Positions 1-5,865 of a stretch of DNA of 5,865 nt are shown here, one piece after another. A program made the position numbers and the translations under genes. How positions within the stretch are numbered: position 1 is the first letter of the stretch; each line of letters begins with the position of its first letter. The DNA is from an uncultured Aliterella sp. (GTDB taxonomy: Bacteria; Cyanobacteriota; Cyanobacteriia; Cyanobacteriales; Chroococcidiopsidaceae): assembly GCA_905479905.1 (NCBI GenBank), contig CAJQOK010000537.1, forward strand, positions 1 to 5,865, read 5' to 3'. Below the pieces are notes generated by a model. The model was not told the origin of the DNA. It ran no database searches and was given only the letters and a program-made list of their open reading frames with translations.

Positions 1-41
1 GTGGTGGCATAGTTGCTTTTCATTCATTTTACCTTTCTATT

Positions 42-1727
42 ATGCAGCTTAAATACCGATTAGCTTACAAGCAGTCTAGAGAAGTTATTACTCAATCTCC
101 CTCTATTCCATTAGGGACTCTCGAAGAACAACCTACACCACCACCTTTACCCAACACGCTACCAACTCCTAATCCTTCACCCCTGCTTGCGCCCAAGCGA
201 TCTCCTAGCCCCCCTCCTACTCCTGCTGTAACCATAAAAGTCAAAGTGAAGAAGGTAGAAGTAAATGGAAGTACAGTTTTTTCCTCTGAAGAACTAGCTA
301 AGGCTGTAAATTCATTTATAGGGCAGGAGTTGAGCTACGAGCAATTACTAGAGATCCGAACGGCAATAAACGAATTGTACGTCAGTAATGGTTATGAAAC
401 ATCAGGGGCATTCTTGCCTCCCCAAGAGATTGACGATGGCGTAGTCCAAGTTCAAATAATAGAAGGAGAATTAGAAAGAATTAATATTCAAGGCTTAACA
501 AGGTTAAAACAAGATTACGTGCGCTCTCGCCTTCGCCTTGCGGGTTCTACGCCCCTGAATATGCAACAATTAAATGCAGGGCTACAACTACTGCAAAACG
601 ACCCCCTCTTTAGCCAAGTGCAAGCTGAACTAATAGCAGGGACAAGACCTGGGCAAAATGTTTTGATTGTGAAGTTCAAGGAAGCTCCGCCCTTAGATGC
701 TGCTTTAATTATTGATAATCGGGAAGTCCCTAGTGTGGGTTCTGTTGGTGCGACAGCAGCTTTAGGTTACAACAATTTGCTAGGAGTAGGTGATCGCCTC
801 AATGCCGCAGTAGGAATTACCCAAGGGGTAAATAGTTACAGCTTTAGTTACGAAATTCCCCTCAACGCACGTAATGGTAAGCTTGGCTTTCGCTACACCA
901 GAGGTAGAAATAGAATTATCTCTGAGCCTTTTGCACCGCTCGATATTACAGGGCGCGCTCAAACTTTTGCAGTTGATTTTCGCCAACCAGTTATTCTTAC
1001 TCCAACAGAGGAGTTTGCTTTTGGGGTATCTGCTCAGTTGCGTCGCAGCCGCACGTTTTTGTTTGATGACGAACCTTTCTCTTTTACCGAAGGAGCGGAG
1101 AATGGGGAGTCCAAAGTTAGCGTCTTACGGTTTAGCACTGACTGGCTTAATCGCCGCAGCCCTAACACAGTATTAGCCGCCAGGTCTACTTTTAGCTTGG
1201 GCTTGGGAGTATTGGATGCCACCGTTAACAACACGGGTACAGATGGGCGATTTTTCAGTTGGCAAGGACAATTTCAGTGGGTACAGGCATTGAACGAGCA
1301 GAAAGACGCGGTAGTGATCTCGCGCATCGCTGCTCAACTGACACCAGACTCTCTATTGCCCTTGGAGCAACTCAGTATTGGCGGCGTGCATACGGTACGA
1401 GGCTACAGAACAAGCCAGCGAGTAGGGGACAATGGGATTGCTGGTACTGTAGAACTACGTTTGCCCATTGTCCGAGATCCTGAAGGCTTTGGGCTGTTGC
1501 AAATTGTTCCTTTTATTGATGCAGGAACAATTTGGAGCAACGGCAATAATGAAGCAAACTCTGCGGATGGGACGCTTTTGAGTACAGGACTGGGATTGCG
1601 CTGGCAGTTGAATGACTCGTTATCAGCCCTTTTGGATTGGGGCATCCCACTTATATCTATCGACCGACAAGGCGACTCGCTTCAAGATAATGGGATTTCT
1701 TTTTCTGTTCAAGTCGCACCGTTCTAA
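42..1727 (+). CDS. TpsB two-partner secretion outer-membrane transporter (ShlB/FhaC/HecB family)
   Basis: Outer-membrane beta-barrel of a two-partner secretion system, which recognises and exports a TpsA exoprotein. The 561 residues read as follows: a proline-rich linker (about 29-62), a first POTRA domain (about 66-141, ending VQIIEGELERI), a second POTRA domain (about 142-213, with RSRLRLAG and AGTRPGQNVLIVKF), then a barrel to the C-terminus. The loop-6 tetrad VRGY is at 452-455, the following strand motif PFIDAG at 490-495, and the terminal residue is Phe, the usual barrel-assembly signal. There is no cysteine, which fits an outer-membrane protein. Family proteins are about 550-600 residues, so the length is normal. 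The weak point is the start: ATG at 42 has no ribosome binding site, no signal peptide follows it, and the frame is open back to base 3, so the true N-terminus may lie before the window. It converges with the TpsA gene, its likely substrate (inference from proximity). Family assignment is firm; the start is not. Confidence 0.93.
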   Translation: MQLKYRLAYKQSREVITQSPSIPLGTLEEQPTPPPLPNTLPTPNPSPLLAPKRSPSPPPTPAVTIKVKVKKVEVNGSTVFSSEELAKAVNSFIGQELSYEQLLEIRTAINELYVSNGYETSGAFLPPQEIDDGVVQVQIIEGELERINIQGLTRLKQDYVRSRLRLAGSTPLNMQQLNAGLQLLQNDPLFSQVQAELIAGTRPGQNVLIVKFKEAPPLDAALIIDNREVPSVGSVGATAALGYNNLLGVGDRLNAAVGITQGVNSYSFSYEIPLNARNGKLGFRYTRGRNRIISEPFAPLDITGRAQTFAVDFRQPVILTPTEEFAFGVSAQLRRSRTFLFDDEPFSFTEGAENGESKVSVLRFSTDWLNRRSPNTVLAARSTFSLGLGVLDATVNNTGTDGRFFSWQGQFQWVQALNEQKDAVVISRIAAQLTPDSLLPLEQLSIGGVHTVRGYRTSQRVGDNGIAGTVELRLPIVRDPEGFGLLQIVPFIDAGTIWSNGNNEANSADGTLLSTGLGLRWQLNDSLSALLDWGIPLISIDRQGDSLQDNGISFSVQVAPF

Positions 1728-1798
1728 GATTTTGTCCCTAGGTAGTAAATTTCTAAATCATAACCATTTTTGAGTATGAGTCGTAACTATTGTTTGCT

Positions 1799-4417
1799 TC
1801 AGGATTTTGCTTGGTCTGGCTGACAAACCAGCGAATCAGCATTGGATATTTCTGGTTGGGGTGACGAAGTTATAAGCGAGGCACGACCATCTGCTTTCAG
1901 AATTAATGCTTGCGCTTCAACAATTGGATCTCCTGGCTGCCATTTTCTAGGTAAACTCTCGTTAACATTGTTATTAGCTGGTGGCACTGACAATTCTTGG
2001 GATTGAGCTTTTTCATCTTCTACTGGTTGAACTCCCGTTAGGTTGTCCCATCTTTCAATTCCAGAATAGGGATTGATGGGCAAACCGCCACTACCAGTGA
2101 TGACAAAACTACCGCGCTCAACGTTAGGACGAGCTAAACAACTGCCTGCAATTACTTGGTCTGTAGTGACCAGCCTGTTTTGTAGGGGGGTAATGCTGTT
2201 TCTAATATCTAATCCAAATGTTTGAATATCTATATTGCCATCAATCCCGAACTGGGAGCTTGCTGTAATATCGCTGTCTGGAGATAGAAATAGCCCTTGA
2301 GTGGTGATTTGAATATTACCACCACGACCCTCAAAAGCATTAGCTGTGATGTCGCTATCTTCTAAAGCAACTAAGGTGTCTGTATTAATAGTAAGGTTGC
2401 CTCCATTACCTGCTTCACCAGCAGTCGCAGTTATACTACTGCTGTTTCGCAGTTGTGAGTTTCGGGTTATTAATGAAATATTACCCCCTTCTCCAGAGGT
2501 AGTCGAGGCTGTAATGCTACTTTTATTGTCTAAATTAACAGAAGCAGCATTAATTTGAATGCTCCCACCATTGCTAATTCCGTCATTTCTAGCACTAATT
2601 TGCGCTCCATTAAAAACATTTAATTGGTTGGTGTTAAGGATTATAGATCCTGATTTCCCCTCGAGTTGTGTTGGCAAGTTAAGAGATGTTTGGATAAATG
2701 GATTGCTAACGTTCGCCGATGAAATTATTAGTGAAGGGTTAACAAAATTGGCGGCTCTACCATCAACTGATATAGAGTCACTGGCATTGATAATAAGGCT
2801 TCCAGACAAACCGGAGGCTAATGTAGAAGAATCTATCCTAGCACCGCCTACAATAGATAGCTTCCTTGTATTAATCAAGACATCTCCTGCTTTGCCAGAT
2901 AAAGTAGTTCCGCCCACAAAGCTAGACAAGAAACTATTGCTAATAAAATCAGGATTGAAAGTAACTAGCGCTCCCCCTACTACGTCTATGTTATTGGTAA
3001 CATTTAATTCTACATTTCCAGCGTTAGCACTTCCTAAAGTTACTGACGAGACAGAACTTCCATCTCTAACAGACAAATTTTCAGCAGACAATTTTAAATT
3101 TCCTGCTTTCCCTGTCCTATAAGAACTCGTGGCTATAGTACCTGTTAATAACCCTGTAGTTGGAAGGTTAGTACCATATAGCTCAATTATTCCTCTAGAG
3201 ACTAGAAAGATATCTCCACCTGCTCCACTAGCAAAACTTGCACTTCCAACAAGCCCAGAATCTCGAATAAAAATGTTGTTAGCCGAAACTTCTATATTTG
3301 CGGCTTTTCCACTTGATAAATTCTGCGTAAATATTCCTCTAGCCGGACCAATATCTTGCCCAGTTGGCCTTGTTGGATTTCTAATTCCGATTATTTCCAT
3401 ATTTCCAGAAGCATTAACACTTACTTTACCTGAGTCCAAGCTACCAAAATTTGAGACTATTACTAATGAGGGATCTGTTACAGTAATATCTCTACCGCGC
3501 AGAAAAATATTTCCATTTTTTAAACCACTAGCGTCTAATAAAGCTAGTTTTTCTAATTCGATATCTCGAAAACTTTGTACATTATCATAATTTAGAGTCC
3601 ACCTTTCATTGTTAACTGACTCAATTTTTACTAATCCAGAATCAACACTACCTATCTCAATTTGACCAGAAGGCGCTGTTAGAATACCGCCCTCTATCTT
3701 AACGTCACCACCAACTAAAACAATAGCTCGTTCAGGACTTGTTTTTAATCCTACTGTACTTTGACCTGCCCCAATTACAGGATTACCTACAGTCCCAACG
3801 TTTGCAAGCAAGCTGTGACCATTTCCTTCAACTCTTATGCTTCCAGGTGAAGTAAGTCCTAGACCAACAGGTACACTTACTGTTAACAGTGGCACAGATT
3901 GCGAATCCGAACTACTAAAGTGTACGCCGTCAGCAAAATGAATGGTACTAGCCGTACTTGCTAAAAACGAGCCACCAATATTTAGAGAGGCATTTGGACC
4001 AAGAATAATCCCATTGGGATTAAGTAGAAATAAATTAGCATTGCTGTTAGCTTGAAGCAAACCATCAATATTAGATACAGAGTTACCTGTTACTCGGCTA
4101 ATAATATTTTGAATACTATTAACGTTATTAAAGTAGGCAGTACCATTAGAAGGGATAGAAAACTGCTCAAAGCTGTGAAATAAATTTCCTCCTCTTATTG
4201 CTCCTCCATCAATTTTATCTATGAACGGATTCTTTGGATCAGTAGAAACTCTAGAATTCTCGCTACCTAAACTATCATCAGGTATAACCTGTGCTTCAGT
4301 TGGCTTCAGTGGTAATAAGACTGCAAGCGCTACGATAAAAGCGTACCAGGAAAGAGTTATTGTATTGTAATTAAAATAGAATATAGCTCTTTTTTTTTGT
4401 TTAATTATAGATTGCAT
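1799..4417 (-). CDS. TpsA exoprotein: filamentous haemagglutinin N-terminal (TPS) domain, secreted beta-helix protein
   Basis: Large secreted surface protein of a two-partner secretion system (872 residues). A long signal peptide has a basic n-region (KQKKR, 6-10), a hydrophobic core (about 24-37) and a likely cleavage after TEA42. The TPS domain follows (about 43-260), with GGNLFHSF (76-83) and ANLFLLNPNGIILG (127-140), which contains the family NPNGI motif. Residues about 300-740 are a beta-helix of G-[GAS]-x-[IVL] turns. The end is typical of cyanobacterial members: IAGSC (756-760), SFVITGSGGLP (770-780) and VEAQALILKADG (833-844). The only two cysteines are C760 and C865. ATG at 4417 is chosen because it gives a complete signal peptide; no Shine-Dalgarno is visible. 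Codons 8-10 carry a run of nine A. An adhesin or cell-surface role is the usual one for the family, but no ligand or specific activity can be read here. It converges with the tpsB-like gene and follows the methyltransferase by 92 bp. Confidence 0.93.
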   Translation of the reverse strand: MQSIIKQKKRAIFYFNYNTITLSWYAFIVALAVLLPLKPTEAQVIPDDSLGSENSRVSTDPKNPFIDKIDGGAIRGGNLFHSFEQFSIPSNGTAYFNNVNSIQNIISRVTGNSVSNIDGLLQANSNANLFLLNPNGIILGPNASLNIGGSFLASTASTIHFADGVHFSSSDSQSVPLLTVSVPVGLGLTSPGSIRVEGNGHSLLANVGTVGNPVIGAGQSTVGLKTSPERAIVLVGGDVKIEGGILTAPSGQIEIGSVDSGLVKIESVNNERWTLNYDNVQSFRDIELEKLALLDASGLKNGNIFLRGRDITVTDPSLVIVSNFGSLDSGKVSVNASGNMEIIGIRNPTRPTGQDIGPARGIFTQNLSSGKAANIEVSANNIFIRDSGLVGSASFASGAGGDIFLVSRGIIELYGTNLPTTGLLTGTIATSSYRTGKAGNLKLSAENLSVRDGSSVSSVTLGSANAGNVELNVTNNIDVVGGALVTFNPDFISNSFLSSFVGGTTLSGKAGDVLINTRKLSIVGGARIDSSTLASGLSGSLIINASDSISVDGRAANFVNPSLIISSANVSNPFIQTSLNLPTQLEGKSGSIILNTNQLNVFNGAQISARNDGISNGGSIQINAASVNLDNKSSITASTTSGEGGNISLITRNSQLRNSSSITATAGEAGNGGNLTINTDTLVALEDSDITANAFEGRGGNIQITTQGLFLSPDSDITASSQFGIDGNIDIQTFGLDIRNSITPLQNRLVTTDQVIAGSCLARPNVERGSFVITGSGGLPINPYSGIERWDNLTGVQPVEDEKAQSQELSVPPANNNVNESLPRKWQPGDPIVEAQALILKADGRASLITSSPQPEISNADSLVCQPDQAKS
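2198..2650 (-). repeat. Degenerate 27-28 residue beta-helix repeats in the TpsA protein
   Basis: Protein-level repeat covering residues 590-740. A Gly before a [SN]-[IL] strand recurs at residues 590, 618, 645, 673, 700 and 727, so successive gaps are 28, 27, 28, 27 and 27. Each unit reads roughly G-G-N-I-x-I-x-T, a variable strand, then D-S-x-I-T-A. This is the coil pattern expected of a right-handed beta-helix of the filamentous-haemagglutinin type. The DNA copies are diverged, so this is an old structural repeat and not a recent tandem duplication. Earlier in the protein the same mark appears at 373, 401, 439, 467, 511, 539 and 590, with 28-residue gaps interrupted by gaps of 38-51, which suggests loops or inserted coils. 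Confidence 0.8.
4390..4398 (-). repeat. Nine-base poly-A tract in codons 8-10 of tpsA
   Basis: The coding strand has nine consecutive A within CAA-AAA-AAA-AGA (Gln7 to Arg10), in the positively charged start of the signal peptide. Read by hand, gaining one A gives a stop after six further codons (AAG AGC TAT ATT CTA TTT TAA). Losing one A gives a stop at TAA shortly after ATT ACA ATA CAA. Either slip therefore abolishes the protein. The tract is plain in the sequence; that it actually varies is an inference. Confidence 0.85.
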
Positions 4418-4509
4418 ATCAATTTATTAGTAAATACTTTTTGACTATTAACTTAAGTAATGCTTGTAGGGAAAATACCATTGCGATAGAGATGATATCC
4501 ATTCATTTT

Positions 4510-5211
4510 TTAGGTTTCTCCAACAATGATGTATGCTTCCCAGAAATCTGTATGTATTCTTTCATACTGACAACGAAATCCTTGTTGTGCAAAAGGTATT
4601 CGTTCTCCAAATCTTACACTATAGTCTGTATGAGTAGTATGTGTAGCAGCGTTACATTCATTTTTTTTATCGCTTTCTAAGCCTTCAACAAATATATTAT
4701 GACCGTAGACCAACATGGGAATTAACAATAGAGGTAGCTGAATAGGATTAACAGGTAAAAGATTAGCCCCAAAAACAATAATTAGACGACCTTTGGGACG
4801 AAGCACTCTTTTAATTTCCGAAATTGTCTTGGAATCATATATATATTCATTTGGGAAAATGCTAATAACATTATCAAAAGAACAATCGGGAAAAGGTAAG
4901 TCTTGAGAAACCCCTTGTATTATGCACTCAGATATACCTAGTTGACGCTGCTGAAGTGTATGCCGAGCGGCATTTACCATTTCTTCTGACTGTTCTATCG
5001 CATAACAATCATAACCTGCCTCGATTGCATCTGCTAGTAAATCACCTAACCCACAACCTATTTCAAGAGCAGAATTTCCTCTCATTCTAGGTAAAACAAG
5101 TCTTTGCCAAATACGCCATTGCCCTGCAAATGGAATTGTACTAGCAAACCAATAAAGGTGACGATTATTGTAGAGTAACTGAAATAACTGCTGTCGCCAA
5201 AAATCTATCAT
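4510..5211 (-). CDS. Class I SAM-dependent methyltransferase (Methyltransf_11-like)
   Basis: Probable S-adenosylmethionine-dependent methyltransferase of 233 residues, acceptor unknown. The Rossmann-fold landmarks are in order: motif I ALEIGCGLGDLL (48-59) for SAM binding; an acidic residue E73 in CYAIEQSEEM at the end of strand 2, expected to contact the ribose; DLPFPDCSFDNVISIF (104-119) as strand 4; RVLRPKGRLIIV (135-146) as the post-motif helix and strand 5; and GFRCQYERI plus EAYIIVGE near the end as the last strand pair. Residues about 151-169 are strikingly hydrophobic (PIQLPLLLIPMLVYG), which could mean membrane contact or a lipophilic substrate; this is inference. There is no signal peptide, so it is cytoplasmic or membrane-associated. 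The ATG at 5211 has no clear ribosome binding site. It has the same orientation as tpsA (92 bp downstream) and the CHAT gene (209 bp upstream), so co-transcription is possible but not shown. The fold is secure; the function is not. Confidence 0.88.
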   Translation of the reverse strand: MIDFWRQQLFQLLYNNRHLYWFASTIPFAGQWRIWQRLVLPRMRGNSALEIGCGLGDLLADAIEAGYDCYAIEQSEEMVNAARHTLQQRQLGISECIIQGVSQDLPFPDCSFDNVISIFPNEYIYDSKTISEIKRVLRPKGRLIIVFGANLLPVNPIQLPLLLIPMLVYGHNIFVEGLESDKKNECNAATHTTHTDYSVRFGERIPFAQQGFRCQYERIHTDFWEAYIIVGET

Positions 5212-5267
5212 GGTTTTTATAAAATAATGGTAAATTTTTGCTGCTGATTACGCAATAAAACCATCAA

Positions 5268-5303
5268 TACTGTTAATAACTATTAATACAGTACCACTGT
5301 AAT
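5268..5303. promoter_or_regulatory. Overlapping inverted repeats upstream of the methyltransferase, one resembling a LexA box
   Basis: Two dyads share one arm. TACAGT (5287-5292) pairs with ACTGTA (5296-5301) across a 3-base spacer, a perfect 6-bp inverted repeat. TACTGT (5268-5273) pairs with ACAGTA (5288-5293) across 14 bases, and TTAAT/ATTAA (5273-5277 and 5282-5286) nests inside it. Bases 5290-5303 (AGTACCACTGTAAT) match 13 of 14 positions of the cyanobacterial LexA consensus RGTACNNNDGTWCB, as I recall it. The site lies about 57-92 bp before the methyltransferase start, a plausible operator position. I could not identify a -10/-35 pair with confidence. An alternative reading is a chance palindrome in AT-rich spacer DNA. 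Confidence 0.35.
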
Positions 5304-5420
5304 GAATGGGTCTATAAGAGACTATCTTTAGAATATTGAAAGAGTGCATTTAACTTAGTGCTTGCCTAATTTCATTGTGGTGAGTTTGAGTAGTGGAAAC
5401 TAAATTACTTTGTGCATTAC

Positions 5421-5865
5421 TTAATTATTAACCAAGATAAAGCTAGACCATCTAGCAGGATGACTATTAGGTCTAGAAATTAAACTTAACTGAGCCTTTC
5501 TAAGCGCTTCTGCTTTAGTTGTATCTGGCTGACGCAAATAAGAATAAAAGTTCTCAATCAGTGGCACTGTATCAGCATCGTTAACAAACCACAAACTAGC
5601 CAAAACATTTTTAACGCCAGTGCGCGCAGCGAGTCCAGCAATACCTAGAGTAGAGCGGTTGTCGCCAGCCGCAGTCTGACAAGCACTAAGTGTAAGCAAG
5701 TCTATAGGATCAGTGTTAGCTAAGAGGACATCTTCAAACTCCTGCAAAGAGATACGACGGTCATAGGCTTGCAGAAAAGTGCTGTTTGCTGTGCCTCTAA
5801 ATTTACCATGAGTTGCAATGTGAAGAACTGAGGGATTTTTTTGCTTAATAATTTGTTTTTCCAAG
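5421..5865 (-). CDS. CHAT-domain protein, C-terminal part (caspase-like protease), truncated by window edge
   Basis: C-terminal end of a CHAT protein, a clan CD caspase-like peptidase family often fused to N-terminal TPR repeats in cyanobacteria. The visible 147 residues hold the core: LHIATHGKF with the presumed catalytic His (codon 5808-5810), LLTLSACQTAAG with the presumed catalytic Cys (codon 5679-5681), GLAARTGVKNVLASLW as the following helix and strand, then ENFYSYL and a typical ending HPARWSSFILVNN. Both dyad residues are intact, so this looks like an active enzyme and not a degenerate remnant. The first readable codon is a leucine (TTG) that is almost certainly internal, because CHAT domains start well before the His motif. 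The true start and any TPR region lie beyond the right edge. Substrate and role are unknown. It points toward the methyltransferase and TpsA genes with a 209-bp spacer. Confidence 0.92.
   Translation of the reverse strand, partial: LEKQIIKQKNPSVLHIATHGKFRGTANSTFLQAYDRRISLQEFEDVLLANTDPIDLLTLSACQTAAGDNRSTLGIAGLAARTGVKNVLASLWFVNDADTVPLIENFYSYLRQPDTTKAEALRKAQLSLISRPNSHPARWSSFILVNN

Noticed and set aside
516..553. GC-rich stretch resembling the dispersed palindromic repeats of filamentous cyanobacteria
   Set aside because: It encodes the expected POTRA sequence (RSRLRLAG) with no interruption of the protein family pattern, so an inserted repeat is not needed.
1741..1771. Possible terminator between the convergent genes: GGT...ACC arms followed by five T
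   Set aside because: Pairing is interrupted by several mismatches and the stem is AT-rich, so I would not call it a working hairpin.
2346..3590. Three consecutive plus-strand open frames (2346-2558, 2559-3122, 3129-3590)
   Set aside because: They lie wholly antisense to the TpsA gene, whose repetitive Gly/Ser/Asn codons keep the opposite strand open. The translations are low-complexity Leu/Pro/Ser runs with no domain, and the sense frame is a clear family member.
4460..4485. NtcA-like site upstream of tpsA (GTA...TAC on the minus strand)
   Set aside because: The spacing between GTA and TAC is seven bases, whereas NtcA sites need eight, and no matching -10 element was found at the right distance.
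4441..4680. Plus-strand open frame overlapping the methyltransferase 3' end
   Set aside because: It starts with TTG, is mostly antisense to the last third of a well-supported methyltransferase, and shows no recognisable motif.
5383..5401. Hairpin AGTTT/AAACT downstream of the CHAT gene
   Set aside because: Only five base pairs with a nine-base loop and no T-run after it in the minus direction, so it is not a credible terminator.
5344..5423. Direct repeat GTGCATT at 5344-5350 and 5412-5418, with similar ACTTA flanks
   Set aside because: It is short and imperfect in AT-rich spacer DNA, with no mobile-element ends or target duplication to explain it.

Overview
The window most likely comes from a cyanobacterium. 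Three features support this. The outer-membrane transporter has a proline-rich N-terminal linker ahead of its POTRA domains. The large secreted protein has the C-terminal signature of cyanobacterial filamentous-haemagglutinin-domain proteins (a Cys, then a 'SFVITGSGGLP' stretch, then 'VEAQALILKADG'). A CHAT-type caspase-like protein with cyanobacterial wording lies nearby. Base composition is moderately AT-rich, spacers are AT-rich, and no start codon has a clear Shine-Dalgarno sequence. No genus can be named from this evidence.

Layout. (1) 42-1727, plus strand: a TpsB/ShlB/FhaC-type two-partner-secretion transporter. Its reading frame is still open at the left edge. (2) 1728-1798: a 71-bp spacer between convergent genes, with no convincing terminator. 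(3) 1799-4417, minus strand: a TpsA exoprotein with signal peptide, TPS domain, a beta-helix built on a 27-28 residue period, and a cyanobacterial C-terminal region. (4) 4418-4509: a 92-bp AT-rich spacer. (5) 4510-5211, minus strand: a class I SAM-dependent methyltransferase. (6) 5212-5420: a 209-bp spacer with overlapping inverted repeats, one of which resembles a cyanobacterial LexA box. (7) 5421 to the right edge, minus strand: the C-terminal part of a CHAT-domain protein with its His/Cys dyad, cut off by the window.

How the genes may work together. The core is a two-partner secretion pair. The TpsA protein would cross the inner membrane by Sec, be recognised through its TPS domain by the POTRA domains of the TpsB barrel, and fold into a beta-helix at the cell surface. 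The pair is convergent instead of forming the usual tpsB-tpsA operon, so the two partners are probably expressed from separate promoters. The methyltransferase and the CHAT protein point the same way as TpsA, but spacers of 92 and 209 bp make a single operon uncertain. No substrate is known for either. A nine-A tract at codons 8-10 of tpsA, where a one-base slip in either direction gives an early stop, is the most testable unusual feature. No RNA genes, insertion sequences, CRISPR arrays or origins were seen.
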